Assembly (NCBI GenBank): GCA_040954595.2
Contig: CM082576.2
Span: 10,788,001-10,852,000 of the forward strand
From: Balanoglossus misakiensis
Lineage: Eukaryota > Hemichordata
Length of the DNA stretch: 64,000 nt
Reading direction: 5' to 3'
Numbering within the stretch: position 1 is the stretch's first letter; each line of letters opens with the position of its first letter. The notes beneath the pieces are model-generated. The model saw nothing but the letters and a program-made list of their open reading frames with translations. It ran no database searches and was not told where the DNA came from. Of this stretch, positions 13,261-29,500 are shown one piece after another. A program made the position numbers and the translations under genes.

Positions 13261-16200
13261 ACCACAACACCGAGAATCATTGTATATCATGTCGGTCGGG
13301 TTCAAGAATCTAAAAATGTATGTTGGGACGAAATCTCCGCAGACTCTATGCAGTCGGTGTTGAAGTATCAGCTTACCCGAGCACGCAATTTAAATTCCGC
13401 AGTTTATATAGAACCTAGTCTACCAAACAATATACCCTAAACAACAGAACAGATCGGGCGTGAAGAAAATTGTGCAGAACTCCGACAATCATCACGCATG
13501 GTCAGGAAAGTGACGTGACGTCGGATGCAGACGAAAATCGACCTTTATTGCGAAATATGCAGTACAGATCATGCCTGTGCATCGTATATTGAGTCATGAT
13601 ATTTAGTTTTATTACTTTTTCCGACTGCAAGTTTTGTTTGGTCAGTTACGGTAGGCTTATTACCCACCCAGGCGATATCATCTTAATACGGTGTGCCAGA
13701 CAGTTTAATTGAAAAACCACTCTGAACTGCACACACAGGATAGAACTGTAGCAGATACTTTTGTTTGCGGGTTAAATGTAGCGTGTACGGCATGCCAGAG
13801 CCAAATAAGCATTCTGATGCGATTTCTTCGCTCGATGAACCGTGTGCGACACACAGCGACCCTGTATTATGTTGAAAAGTCGCACCACAAAAGTCGCGGG
13901 GACCACTCCCGCCTTTATCCCAGCTTATATAGAACATGCATTGTCAGTATGCGGGCTGTCCTTTACAAACGTTAGGTAAAAAATAAATATTTGGAAATAT
14001 TTCTGGTTAAAACTACCAAATTATAACCGAGAAGTATTAGTGTCAAGATTTCATAGGAAATTCGCATGTAGGCCACATCTGTACATAAAATCCTCAATTA
14101 ACCAACGACATTTTGGGGATTTTCAGATAACTCTATCCAAACATTGTTGCGTGTGTGGGCGCACGTATTTTTGGAATCTTTTGGTGTAGTGGCAATAAAA
14201 TAAAACATTGGGGGCTCTAGTGGATTTCTTGCTGATGGAAGTGTGACGTCATCACTACCATTCCTAAAAAAATGTACACTCCAATGTTTGGCAGTATAAT
14301 AACCAAAAACTGTCGATTGAAATCAACTGAATAGCAATGTTGGAACTTCAGGATTGTTAAACTAAATACCATCACATAGCTCCAATAACCAACATGATGA
14401 AAAATAGATCCAAACAACCCATAAAGATTTCCCATAGTTATTTATTTACAAAAATGTAGTGTTGCATTATTTGAAAATGGCTACCTTGTCAAAGTAACCC
14501 CGGAATTTAATAAAATAGAGCTATCGTCCAGTCAAAACCGTTCAAATAGTTTGATCAGATTACCGGTAACGGTAAAGTCGACCGTGCTCCGATTTCTTAT
14601 TCTAATCACAACTAGGAGCGGTCCGTCCAGTGGAGAAAACAAACAACCAACCCCGTTGCCTGAGATACTGCAAAGGGCGTGCGAGTTTTCAAGTGGTTTA
14701 AACAACACACCGCACTCGTGTTTCAGAATTTTTGCGTTATTGCAACAGAACGGGTGAAATGAAATGCTACGGCAATATTACTCGATTGCAGTGGATTGAA
14801 AAAAAAAATGAATAAACCGTAAATTTATTCATTTCACGAAAACGTGTTAATAAATACATTCAAAACCAAAAAATGCGAGTGAGTTTTTGTGATAACGTTA
14901 CATCACAACAGACATTTTGTGAGTATAATATTGAGGTATACGTAGAGACTAAAATTTAAGAAAAGCATTGGACTTTGATTTGCTCGCCTGGACTGGACCA
15001 TGAATGACAGAGACGACAAAAAACAGTTTGCATGATACATCTGTAACTTGGCAAGAAAATGTAGAAGACGAGGGGCAAAATTACTCATCGATTAGGCCTA
15101 TACACTTAAAACATTTACTGATCAGAACTTGCAGATTTGCGGTGTGTGTTCTGACCAATGTACACTGAAGGGCACTGCACCGGTGCTTGGAAACCAACAC
15201 CTGTGCATAACAACACACAACATGTCATGATGTGCGAGGTGATAACTGCTGATAAAAACATTTGCATCAAATCACGAAAAATATAATCAACTGCGAAATT
15301 TACAATGTAGTTCATGTGATCACTCAAAACTGATTGCGCGTATAAAATTTGACTTTTTCCCCCGAACACTGATTGTAGTAATAAAATACTCATTTTTAGG
15401 CTTTCGTTGCTCAAATTTCATTTTGACTTGATCAGTTTCCATTTTCTGTGTGCATATCTTCTGGGTCAGGTTTCTGTAGCTTTAAATACGATTTTTTTTA
15501 AACACTGCAATCTAGACTTGAAGCTCTGCAATCACGGGAGAAAATAATCACATGGAATACGACACGAAGAAAAAAGAAATGAACTGCAGTAAAAGGGCGA
15601 GATCTCAATTTCAGGCAGTACCATGATTGTATTTTCAACGTGATTAGATTATTTCGGGATAATTGCATATAAATAAATTGTTTAAAAAAGGGACGAGCAT
15701 TGAGAAGAAACCCGTAATTGCTCCAAATGTTTGAACAAAAAATAAATAACCATTACAGTGAGCGCATTGTATATGGACTCTCCTGATCTTTCATCCATTT
15801 TATCAGTGTGCAGTCATCCCAAAATAGTTCCAATCGCGTTTTTCATTACTTCAATCTGAAGAAGATTATTACAAATTAGGGATACATGTGTATTGTTCAT
15901 TAGTTTGCTGGTGTGTCATCATTAGCAATAATTGTATTTATACTAGTATGCATATGGTCACGAATATTTATGAGACGTGTGCTGTTTTTAAGGTTTTGGT
16001 ATTCTGGCAAAAGCATCACAGATATGTTGAGATGGTGAATTTGATATTTGTTTGCTCAATATACTACTTAGGGTATTTCAGAGTAACTGATTTTTCTCAA
16101 GTGAGTTGGTGTCGGCTTTGGAAGCCTTATGAGATAAGGGCTAGACTATTGGGCTGATCTATCTGCATAAAGCATATTAAATTTCTGCATGTATCAGTCC

Positions 16201-17557
16201 CTTCGCCTGTAACTTCAGGCTGGTTGGTCCACCACACTCCACCCTAATACATGTATTCTTGACGCTTCCACACCCCCATCTTCGCAGTTAGCAGTTCCTG
16301 TCTACCATGGACAATGGCAGGCTCAAACCAAAGCACAGCGATGATGCAGGGGTTCAGAGTCTATACACACTTTTGTAGCGAGCTGACAGGGTTTACCGTT
16401 GATGTTTCGCCAAGCCGAATGAAATCCCACTGGCCACTACCCTGAACACTTGATTTCGGAAATCAATTTGCATAGTTCATTCTGCATGACATGATTGGCA
16501 TTTCAGAAAAATGTGTCATACAAAGCTTTAGCACCAATTATTCAGATCCACTGTTTTTTTTCCACAGACAACCCCAATCGCCAGCATCTACCCATAATTT
16601 GATATTTCTTAAAATACTGTAATGCTCTACTGTACACACTGAAATATCACGGCTTGAGTTCATTCTATAATAATTAATTATGTGGCCGTCAAAATGCTGG
16701 TACCATATTACACATCCCTGGATCAACCACTGTAGTTTTGAAAATTAAATTGTTCATCTGCGATTACTGCCAACATGAAGACGGACATCCACCAACTCCC
16801 TCATTCAGCACCCTACTGATTATTATCTAGTATTTCAATCGGTATTTCATAAATATTTGCACATCTTTTTTCAGATATACACTATAAATATTTGAGTTAA
16901 CACTTCAAAACTTAAAATGCACATGTTTTACAATATCTGCATAGTATTTAGTTCTGTACGTCAGCCTTGTCTTAAAGAAACTTTGTGTGTGTGTTAGTGT
17001 AAGTATGTCTGTCTGTCCACTGCTTCTTTGCCAGAAATCAGTGGCTTGATTTCTGGATGGTTTTATAGCGACCTGACAGCATCAAAATACAATTGCCACT
17101 TAAAAGGAATGATATCTCTAGTACTGTAAGATACTACATAGTGTTCATTTGATGTCTTCACTCTGTACGGCTGGCTGCAGCAACCATCAAGACTGTGAAC
17201 TGGTGACGGATGGACGGTTGGGTGGATGGAAGGCCACTGTCATTTTTTACATGTCTATGGCACTGTTGCTATTTATAAAACACCAAAACTGAAGTATGCA
17301 GGACTTCTGATGTCTTTCACGAGTTTCTGAATCCTCTTGACCATCTTCTTGGTGTAACACAGTCACTGGTACTACTGTCTTCTTCTATTGGTCGACACAC
17401 CAGGTGCGCTCTTCAAAATTTGCGCCCAACTGGCATGCGATTGCACTTAAAATGCATGCTGTGACCCTTCCCACAGTCACAGTCACTGGATGGAATTTTG
17501 TAAGAACTGAGCTGGCTGCAATTTGCACTCTTTTTCAAAAAACAAGCAAAACTGTTA
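13261..17557. other. Intergenic stretch without a supported gene
   Basis: AT-rich DNA with only short frames that lack splice support or recognisable domains. It probably includes the 3' UTR of CCDC60 near its right end (about 17270-17557), but I could not pick a poly(A) signal with confidence. No long repeat was seen. Confidence 0.6.
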
Positions 17558-20500
17558 TCATCTAGGAGGGGCACTCTGTGCTCTGAGTATTTGTGGCATG
17601 TGGTGTTGGCACCACTCTTCGAAATCGTCCACGGCCATGTTGACAACTTTCTCACGAACAAACTGCAAGACAAAAGCAATATACACTGTTAACAGGCATC
17701 GGTGAAAACTGGTGGATTTTTACTTTTACTCATATAATCCAAGGAACAAGTGGCACGATACATTGAATACGTATATTTATACCTCGACTGCTGCGCATAT
17801 ATCCGGTGAACACAGCTCCCAGCTCCTCAATCCTGACAAGATGTTCAGGAACTTCTGTGGTGTTATTTTCCTGCTTTCAATGTTTCCTATACTCTCCAAC
17901 TTGTCCATTATGGCGATGATCCTTCTGTCAGCAATGAACCCAGGTGGTAAATTGTTTTTCAAGTCTTGAAACCTACAAGGAGAAAAGTTACAAAAAGTTG
18001 GTGGATTCTGAAATTTTATTCTCCAATTCTTGAAACTCTACACAGAAAAGAGTGTAAAAAAGAGCACCCGTGTAAACCAGAATAATTGAAATATTTATGT
18101 GAGAAATACATTTGAAAGATTCTTTAAATTCAATGGGCTGCAATTTTACCATTTGATTTCTTCATCTTGTTTTTTCCGTCGTTTCTTTTCTTCTGTCAAC
18201 TCGTCTGGATCCTGTTCAGCCAACTTGATCACCTTTAACTGTTCACTAATGTGCTTCTTGTGAGTTATTGCCTTGAACTTCTCCTCACTTCTCTGTAATC
18301 GTTTTCTACACAGTGTTTAAAGTAAACAAGAACTTAGAGGGTCCTGAAGAAAACAGCTGTGGAACTTAGGGGGTCTTCGCTCAAAATGGGGGACCCAAGT
18401 GGCCTGGCTACATGACGGGTGACTTAGGGGATCTGAATGAAATATGAATAAACTTAGGGGAGCTGGACACAAGTCTTGCTATCTCAGAGTGATCGGTTCA
18501 TGAATGTTTTAGGTTGACTAAGGCAGCTTTCTAATCGACTCAATAAAGCCACGGGTGCTCAGTCAGTCTAGTAAATAAATCAACAGGTATGGGGGGATGA
18601 ATAAGTAAACAAATGAATAAATAAATCATAGTGGCTAGGTTTTCTGTGTTAATCATGCAGAGGAGCTATTTTCTGCTTCTTTGAACGTTTTATCTGTGAT
18701 CCGAGTTTAGTAAGACAATGTAAAAGTGTCACTACCGGCTCTGAAGTATTGACTCCTCCCAAATCCAGATCCAAAACATCAAATACCGGTAATTGTAAGA
18801 ATTATACTCACTTTTCCAGAGCCTCCAATTTATCATGAAGCACCAGGGATTTATCTTCAACGACATCATTGAATTTGTGTCTCATATCAACGGCTATCAA
18901 TCCGTACTTTTTACTCGGGAAATTCACTTTGTCACCGGCATTGGGAGGTGCACTAAAAGCAAGCAAGCACACGAGGAATTCATGAACGTTTCTAACAGAA
19001 TTGGGAATTAACAGTTGTGGTCAACAGCATGAATAAACAAAATACGCATCTTGAAAACGCACAGAGCTAAACTGTCCTCGTACCCCAACACTCACCTGAC
19101 AGAAAGTCTGTTAATATTTTAGGGGGAAAAGAAAAAGAAATAGGGTCATCATCCGAACTATCAGCTAAGGGAATTACAGATTTATCTAACTTTACTGATA
19201 TATGTCATTGTGCATTTTCTTATTTACCTTCAATGTGAAGAATTTGCAAGTTGGTCTGTTTGGAAACAGGATGGTGACGGTGTGTCTGTATCTCATCACG
19301 TGCACTGAACAAACGTGGATTGCAAACTGTTTGTGATGGTTAATTTTGTGCCAAGGTATTATTTACTAGTCAGAGTGAGTGAGGGAGGGTGGTGATGAAT
19401 TAACACCAGAAATTGTGCATGAGGTACAGGGCAGGACAAGGATCGAGCTCTTTTACTTTGGATATTGTGCATTGGATGGAGCTGTGTACTTTGATGTTAA
19501 AAACACACAGCGTGATGTGTATACATTCCAACCAACGATACTGCTGACCACTGTAACTCGACAGACATTTACCTACATACAATCTTAATACATGTACATG
19601 TATTACAATTATAATTTTTGCTGAATGTGTATATAACACAAAAACACACATTTAAGCCCCACAAGCTGCCACTTGCATATGCACTCATACTTACAGTTTG
19701 TATTACTGGTTAAATACTTCAGTGCATACATCTGTAATGGACCTATCTAAGTTTCAGAGTATGATCATGAAAATAATGCAAAAAGTGGCAGCTAGCTCAT
19801 ATGGGGTTTCAAACTGGCTTTTACAGTGCTTCTTAAACGTTGCTGCAACACTCAAATCAGGTCTGACCAAAAAACAACCAAAACACCAACTAGCCCCCAC
19901 CTCTGTGCCCTCTGCCTGGTTGTAGACTTCAGCCACGTCCTGATCGCTCTCTCTGATGTCCTCGATGGCGGTCCTCTAGTTTCCAGTTCTGTTTGCTGAA
20001 GGAAGGAAAGAAAATACATGTACATGCATTAGAGTTCATCCTGCTCATGGCTGAGTGCCATGAGTCATGTGTAAGAGTAATGGACTAGTAGCAATGAAGA
20101 GAAATCTTCACTGGTGGCTCTTCGGATGGAATGACAAAAAACAAAGATGATTTCTTGAATCTAATGTGACAAATATGGTATGAATATTTTCTTTCATTCT
20201 CTGTAAACACTATACAAACAGATATTTCTCACTGAAATCCACATCAAGAAAAACTATATCTGTACACCACTGGGAATGAAACATTTTCTGCGCTAAAAAT
20301 ACTTGGATCACATTAACAAGGTTACAGGTGAAACTCACAGACAACGGTGGTTTGACTTTTCTGGGTTGTGCTTTCACAGTTGCTGTGGTCTGTGTTTCTC
20401 TGATACTTCTCACACTACAGATGGAACTGGCCCTTTGCCTGCAATACAAAATCATCATATATGAAAGGGTTGAGAGATGGAATGCGAAAATAAAACAGAC

Positions 20501-23500
20501 TCAAAGCGAACCGGTTTCAATTTACAAAATTCATTCAAGCTTTTCAAAGCTATTAGGTACTGCAAGGGTTTCTATAAATAGGAAGCACAATTTGGGATAA
20601 ATTCAACCCACATTTAGATTTTGTTATGTGATACATGTATGTATAAAGAGCAAAATGGGGCATCACTTGTAAATTGTAAATTGACAGTACAACTGCAAGT
20701 GTTACTGTATTTAACTTTGAACGACATGTGTCTTTCTAAAACACCAAGATCACCTCATGTACATGTGGGCTTCAAACCTCAGGTTGCTATGGAGACCAGA
20801 TTGAGAGAGGAAGTCATTAGGGACAACAGAAACAGACAGTGTTTTTTTACCTTCTGGCTAAAGCCTGGGGATCTTCTACATTTTCATTCGCGACATTGGA
20901 AGCGGTGTCATACGGCCCTGAAATAGCAGATTACATCCAAAATGAAGTCATTATCAGCTGGCATTTGGAGTCAAGTAGAACTACCAGTACATGTAGTATG
21001 GGTATCACAAGTTGAAACCTCAAAATTTTCTGAGATATTATTAAGATCTCATCAAATTTATTCAATTTATATGTCAACACTGAAGCACACACTGTTAGAC
21101 TGTTAGAAAAAACCCAATATACACATGCACCTACATTTTTCATACTCTGCGTCTTCATCGACCCGACTCATCACATCGTCGCGATCTTGTAAATAGTTAT
21201 CGGGAATGACAGGACCGGGAGTAGACGAACTCTGGTTACTCGACAGAGTGGATGGTGTTCTTTGAATCAAGCTACCGGCCACGCCCGCAAACGAATTCTT
21301 CCTTGGAGAGCTGCGTAAGCTGCCCACAGCCGACGCCAGCGTGAGGGTATTGCCGAACGACCGTCCAAACCGTTTTGACTAAAAAACAAACAAAAGTGAC
21401 TGTTGTTGAAAGTTCCAATTTATCATTTCTGGCTTGCACATTCTTCGATGCACAGCTGTCTTCAAAAATCAATACTGCACAGACAAAGGGACTGACAAAG
21501 AAGATTCTCTGGCTGCAATTTCCCCATAATGCATTGAATGTCACAAATCAGTTTTTCTCTGTCTGTAAGTGATTATAGAGTCGATCTCTAGCAGAAATAT
21601 ATAATTTGGATCAAATCAAAGTGTCACATGACTTGGTGAATTACATGTACCTCTCAATGAACAGCAGCCAATTTTAAGTCACATCTTACAAAACAAGAAA
21701 TTACCCAAAGAGTACAGTAGATTAGTAGAAATTGACAGATTGAAATGTCTGGTGTCACAGAAACAAAGGTTGAATACGGGGAGTTTACTGATACCAACCT
21801 TGTCATAGAAATCTCTTTTATTCGTCAAAAAGCCCTTCCATGTCACATCGATTTGTTTATCTCTCACAACCTTGCTTGCTTTGGTTTTGTTAAATGTGTT
21901 CTGCTCAAGTTCTCTGCAATAGAAGGGCAACACAGAAGTGCTCATTAAGAATGACCTTTGACATATGTCACAAAGGTTAAATCACCTCATCCTCGATATT
22001 AAAACAGCTGATGCGTGTCCATCAATAGCCCTAATTCATTTTAAGTGCCGGGAACAGATGATAGTAATAGATTACATTCAAGGACATACATAAGGACCCA
22101 GATTAAAAACTTGTTTATTTTTTGCAAAGATGGCAAACATCCAAACCCAGTCAGGTGGGTAAAGAAAGTTAATGACTGTGAAAAATGATGGTGATATTGA
22201 AAAACAATGTGTATACAACTAGTAATTGACCCTCTCTTAGTGGTAGCATTTCTGACGTCTTCATTTGTACATCAATATCTACAAACAACTATTGTGTATA
22301 TAACTCACATTGCTGGGCTGAAAATACATGTACAATGTACTGTGATTTGAGTCTTAATGGATTTTAGTGTCTCGGTTGCCTGATTCCATGACAGCTTAAC
22401 ACTTACTTGTATTTGATATTCCAGCTCTGCAGAATGGGACCCACTGCATATGGCGGATCCACGTTCATCGCCTCCAGCAGCCAATTGACAGCGCAAAGCT
22501 GGCGGAATATGGAGTCTCTGTGGAAGGCGAGAGTACACAGCCCATCAGTTTGGATATAATTTACATGTCATGGGAGGTCCTTCACTGTGGAAATCTTGTG
22601 GTCTCCAACAGTGATCAATACCCACAAATTGTGGTCATTTCACTGTGGTTGTTAATATACATTTATTCAAAGTACATTTCAATTTTTATAACACTACATT
22701 CTTTTTTTCCACGGATCATGGTGAACGACAATTTTCAAAAGTTCCCTATTGCACTGCATTTCAAATTTGCCATCTTAAATCTGATACTGAACATAAACAA
22801 ACAATCAAATCAGAGATCCACTCCACAGAAAAGCTTATTATTTTTATTCAAACTGAAATCAGCAGAAAAAATAATGGCAGCATAGATTTCAATAGCAGAG
22901 CCTAATTTTTTTCATTTCGTTGTGAGTTTGTTTGGAAAAGAAATCTTGGTTGGCAAGACGATTGTTATCTCCGGTAAATTTTAATTAAAACTCAAGGCCT
23001 GGTTTGTGATTGTTGCTAAGACACTCCATCATCCTCAGTAAACAAGAGGATCATTTTGAGACAGTTGTATTGACACAAACAAATGAAATCAATTGTGTCG
23101 ATCTCCAGCACAGTCTAGGTGAAACAATCATCTTTAGATTGAAACAGATGAATACAAAAATGGGATTTGATTTGAATGACATAATGTAGTGTTATGACAG
23201 ATAACCTTCTTGTTCTCATTTTCACTATTGCATGCAACGCAGTTTTAAAACAAAACAAGCTGCTGTACACTTTCATTTAAAAAATTCATGTATCTTTTTA
23301 TAAATTGTCATCCTTTGTGTGTTCAGCACATAATTTTAAATGAAACAGCAGGGACATTAATTTAAACATAAAGCATGGATATATATCTTTTTTTAAATGC
23401 CAATTTTCTCCCATTATCTAGCTACCTGTTGCGTCTGCTGTTGGGTGATACCAAAATAATGGGAGGGGTGTCTGGAGTCATTTTACCAGGGGTAATTTTT

Positions 23501-26500
23501 GCTGGGTTAAAGAGTTCTGCGCAAACACTTACTTGGATGGGTCTTCGCGAATTTCGGTGTCTGGGTGGATGTTGATGTTTGAATGGCAGGGCGTGTACGG
23601 CCGGGGAGGGTCTACTTTCTTCTTTTTCTTTCTCTTTTTAGCGCTAAACGTCGACAATTCGGTCAGAATTGATTTCGACGGTGACGATGTGCCATATCGG
23701 GGAGTCTCATCGTCGGTGGTGTTCAGCTCGGTCGCGATAGTTCCATCGTCGTTAAGGGTGTTCGTCCTGAAAGAGAATCGCAAGGGAAAAAATAACAATG
23801 GGCGATTTCCTGAAATTTTAATGATCTGCCCCAGGGGTCAGGGATACAGTTCTCAGCCAACAACAGATCCGACGTCTTTGCACAGAATGGTGACAAACTG
23901 AGAACCGATTGTGTCATGATAAATTTAACACATTCTGCGGTTTAAAGAATCAATACAGAAACGTGTCCACAATGAATAATTTCCAAGTCTACGTTTGTAG
24001 ATCATATATATTGCATTGCCGCCTCGGTTATTATTTAATGGCTTTTCTCATGAAACAATTATGGCACGAAGTTGGGCGTGTTGCTATGCGGGGTTACAGG
24101 TCTGCTGGATGGGAACGAAACAGGGATAATTACTACTGCAAATACGGAATTGGTGAACCAGGGTGGGGGAGGGGGAGGGGGAGTGCGCAAGGACCGAAAG
24201 TTAATTTTTGGTTTCTTTTTTGGGGTTATGTAGGTTGCAATGCCTGCTGGGACGTGGATGTACTGAAAACCCCGGACTCGGTAATTTAGCGTTGTCATTG
24301 CACAGAGAAATTCAACGCAAACACACATGCACTACTGGTGAGAATTTAGTTTTGGGGCGTATAACACCAATCCAAACACCACAACATTGGGTGATGGCTG
24401 CCAGACAATTTAAGTACGAGTTCAACGCACTGAGGTGTGTAAATTTACAGAGCTGGCACAGCAGAGCGCACTGACTGAATTCAAACAAACAGCCACATAC
24501 ATGCACTCGGGCCAGAATACAGTGCAACGCTTATGCAAATTACAGAGGTCCGGATTTTTTCAGTACATTGAAACTTACAGCAGAGATCATCTGAGTACCA
24601 GCGTGTAGGGTTCTAACACCATGGCAACCAACAGTGCCACAGCCAAAAGAAAATCTTTATCTTGGCTAAATTTCTGAAAGTCAGTCTTCGCCAAAATGTT
24701 TTGCTTTGTCATTGAATCTGTTTAGTTTTGTTTATAAAAAAATAAGAGAAAATATTTTTGTAAATAAAATTTCAGTGTAGTGGCCGTAGAGCAAACAATT
24801 GACAGTCAGTCAGATATTTCATTAATTCCTGTTATCTGATGTTGCAGATTCCTTGCATTAATCAACAGTCTGCAGTTGTTTGATTAGCTTTCAGCCCCAA
24901 ACAGAAGCCAAAATACGAGACTATCCATTCTTTTGTCATGGTATCTAAGACGTCCTATTTGCTTGTCTCTACACGCTGCTCAAATAATCTCCTTTTGGAG
25001 TTTCTCAAATTAACTGTGTTTCTAATATTGACAGACAGAGTTCTGAAAGAAACTACTGGGAGGAGGGGAAAGCCAAAGAGAACACGACAAAAAGTTGTCA
25101 GGTTCAGTATTCACAGTCCCCCAATACACATTTAGTGTGTGGAGGGACTGCATGGGACCTATATACAGACACTATCACTGCGGTCAATGTTGCTTAAAAT
25201 CAAAATCATAAAAAAATCACACACAACATGAAATGGAGAATGAGTCATTTCTTTCATGCATGGAACACTCTCTTGATGTCTACATGAAGTTTTTTTTTTC
25301 CAGGAGGGATCCTTCCTACATATGCATATACAGCCACCAGATTGCAAATTTTCAGAAGGTGGCAAAAAGAACAGGGATTTGGTTGAATTGTCACAGTGAG
25401 CTGAAGGTGTGGGGGGGGGGGGGGAAGAAATTTGATCTTTTTTTTTTTAAGTTTCAATTAATCTCATAAATTTGACATGTCTTATCTCAGGATGTAGAAT
25501 GTTCCGTCAATCGAAAAAAAAACACTTCATTGTAAACATCTTACAGCTAAACAGACATTTAGCTACAAACAAACAACGACAAAATTTCATGCATGGGATT
25601 AGCATAACAACATAACAAACAAGACAACAGGTTCATGCAAGCATGCCTCCCGACAAACAGGCCAACCATGTCCCCTACTGGTCAATGACATGCAAGGTTA
25701 TAAACACAATAAAATCTGATGAAGCAATGTCGCAGGCAAGGTGTTAGACAAAAGTTAGCGCCAGTGATGGGTGCAGGACGTGCGGAGTGCTATAATTCAC
25801 CGCAGAGCAAAATGAAAGCTGGTTAGATTAAATACATAATGGGTTAGATAGATAACTACATGATGCTGTCTGCAAAAAGCTGGGTTTTGTTGTTATTGTT
25901 CAATCGTTGTTTATTGTTGCTGTTGTTGTTCAATCTTACCGAGAAAAGGCCACTTCTTTCCTGTCATGTTCGTGGTCACTAAAATGACCGTCCCTGTGCG
26001 CCATGAATAAACTGCGGGTAAACAGAATCAGCTCTTTTTCAGCATTTTCAGCACATCTCTTTTTTTGGCAATTGCGGTTTGCGATGTGTTTGTTGCAAAC
26101 AAGAAGAGTCCCAACTAACATCTTAACCTTTTATGTCCACTTTTGGCAACAGGTCAGTCTTAAAAGTTTTAGTTAAACAGCCTATCAATATTACCGAAAT
26201 CATATCAAAAGCAAATGACTTTGTCCTTTTGAGCAAAACGGGCCAGTTGTACAAATATGTTCCAAATTTGGAGAGAAAAATGGACATGAAAGGGTAAGTT
26301 TGTGTAATACCAACAAGAAGTCCACAGTGCTATCAGCCAGCAATGTGATTGTAGGAACACTGGAATTCAATAGCACCAACCACAACGTCTATCACACACA
26401 AATGGGCCATGTTGATATGCCAAATATCAACAAACGGTACAAAAAATATGAAAAGTTACAGTTACTGTCATTGTAAATGCCACACACAATGGATATATAG

Positions 26501-29500
26501 TTGATTGAACAGAATGAGCTGATTGATATAAATTGCGCTGTAATTCATCTAAATATAGTTCGTTAAAACATCGCATTTACCATTTTGCCAACTAGTTCAA
26601 TGACAATATTTTTTTTCACTCACTAAAACCCAGTGTATGACAATTTTATGTGCTTTAATACGGGTCTCTGTGTCATAAATATAGCATTTAGCAGATCAGG
26701 CATAATTAGACATGCATCCTAAATTTTATAGACTTTTTTCTCCTTTATAATATCTCTCACACATGCATTACAGTGATATCCAAACATTAAAACTTTAACA
26801 AACTTACATTTAACAAGATATAAATAAGGTTGGAATACAAAATACATGTACAAAACAGAAACCTAAAAGAAATATCAATAAAGGAATTGACTAAGGATTC
26901 TATTTTATATAACTGTAAAAACATTTAAAGCATTGGAAAAGGGGCACATGTAAAATTGACTACAGCTGAAACAAATCATTTTATGCACTGTAATATCGAA
27001 TGCATTATAAAAGTAGTATGGAAATATGTATATGAATGTTAAGTATTAATTTGCATATAGACTTAAACGTAATGAAGTTATGCTAATGCATCACAAATAA
27101 AACAAATTATTCCAATATTGCCTCTAATCTGTCTTTTCTCTATGAATTAAGATAGCGGTTAGGCAGTTTTAAATGAATTACTAGGCGGACCAAATGTGTC
27201 CATGTGTTGCTAATTTTTAATGTACCGGTACCGCTGATCAGGAACTGGTTCTCAGGCAAACTTTGCCCAGAATTAACCCACACACAGGTGATTTAATCTT
27301 CAATCAAGAGTGGAATGTTTTTTTCTCATTGTGGAAGCTGTACAGTACACACAAATCCAGGATGGTAACAATGTAATCAAAAGCGCTACTCGCGTCTTTG
27401 TTTCGGGCGGACAGTAGCAACCATTCAATATATCACCGAGGTGTCTGAGACCCCATTGTATTAATGGTGGCATGACACGACACTACGCTACGTGTGAAGC
27501 TGACTTCTGTTACTCTTTTTGCCACGTTGTATAACAGCTCCTATCTGTAAAGACTCAATTATGTCCCCAGCATGCACAAACACACTCAGCTTCACTTTCT
27601 CTTTTTACCTTAAATCCACTTCTTCCTCAAGTTCATCATCCGTTTCGTCTTCCGATGAGCTGGGAATGTGCGCAGGTTGCCACTGACGACGGCGTTTCTC
27701 CATCAGTCGGTTCTGTTCGATTTCTTGCGCATTTCGCTGTTAAACAAAAAATAAACCCAACCATCCACGTCGTGAATTTGAACAATCTTTAAAACTGCAA
27801 TATTTTCATGATAAACGGAGCTAGAAAACCCTGAGAATGGAAAGTCGACTCAATAAAAATAACTCTAAATTGGGGCCCCAGTTGAATGACCACAGGACAA
27901 AGAAAATTCCTGACTGTGAGACAGACAACAAGGCATGACACAAAGCTGGCCCATCATTGTGACATGGACGAAGAAAGTAAACCACTCAGATGAACACACT
28001 TAATTACGGAGACCGCATAAGATTTAAAAAAAAACCACAATAACTTACCCTGGCATCATCTTGAGTTCTAATGATTGAAAATAGACCATGTCCAAGTTTG
28101 ACCGACGTAATCATTCGCCTGTAAATAAAACACAGGAGGTTTGCGAGTTCAAACATTGCCGGGACGGTGTCAACAGTGAAGTCACTCATTACATTCTTTG
28201 CTTTATTAGTATAATACTTTCAATTTTCTTTGCTTGCTCGCCTGACTACAAGTAAAGGTTCGAAAATTAGGCTTTTCAATGGGATTGGAATTTAGCAGAA
28301 AATAGGGAGGCTGGTATTATTACAGCGACAAATAAATTCCACATGAAACTGAAGTATGTTTGCATTCACTTAAAATTCACTCAGGTTCTCAGACAGGTCT
28401 AGGGCTGCAGTCTCCTTCAGAATGGACTGATCAAGATTTTTTCAAGAGCATGAATGTTGCACCTTTAGATGCAAGAACAATGTACTCTGAGGTTCCCCAG
28501 TAATGGAAAAGAAGAGTTCTGTTTGACAGTCAATGAAAATGAAGTTGAGGTTGGCCGGCCACTTCAGAAAGCTTTTTCTGAGACAGACAGCTCAAAGAGG
28601 CACAGCAAATACCTGGCTTTGTAAAAAGCGTCAACAAATCTCAGTGAGCCGTCAAAGTACACGAAATATCAATTACTGTTTCATCAATGAAAAACAATCA
28701 TTCGCATTTTAATGATTTAAAAAAAATGATTTTCTTGGTCATGTGCAGTGTTTGAACTTTCAACTAAATTAATGAAAAAAAAAACACATTAAAGTAAAAT
28801 GTGCATTTGACAGTAACTGAATAGCCCTCACCTTCCATCTGTTACTTCTCGACTCAGCGTTTTCTTATTTTTTGTTGATTTGCGCCGGAGTATAAACGCC
28901 TTGGGCTGCGCCTGGTTCTCCTCCTCTTCCTGCTGTTCTCGAGTTTTGCGTTCTTTCTCTTTCTCTTTCTCCTCATCATCGCTGCTTGATCTGTCGTCCA
29001 CTTCCTCCTGTCACAGAAATATACCCGTAAATATTGGCTCAGAACAATTTCGCTTATAAATATTGGCTGAAACAACACTATTTCCCCAACTGATAGGCTG
29101 AAACAACACTATTTCCCCAACTGATACAAGCACATCACGTCTTTCAGTCCTCTCCTTAATAAATACAACTTGGTATCGTTTGAAGGTATTAATTTCGTAC
29201 AACTCTCAATCTTATTCCAATTGTGATTTCATTTGTAACTATGGTGACTATCACTGTGGTAACTGTCATCTGCATGTATGTTAAACATCATTACAGAATT
29301 GAAGCAGGGTGCCAATTATTGCAATTACTGGTACACTGTAATAATGTACCAACATGGCATGTCGACAATATTATTTACATTGAAAAGTGACTGTCAGTAC
29401 ATTCTCACTAAGTGTATGGAAAATCTTATATATCCTCATTAGTGATGATTGGGGAGTCAATATTATTGCGTGCAAATATTGTTTTGCCATTGTCCCAGTA

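Noticed and set aside
13683-13937. 84-codon minus-strand frame with a TATATA word upstream
   Set aside because: No similarity or domain recognised, no splice partner; left as intergenic.
24612-24626. Half X-box (ACCATGGCAAC) inside a CCDC60 intron
   Set aside because: One half-site is poor and it is far from the start of the gene.
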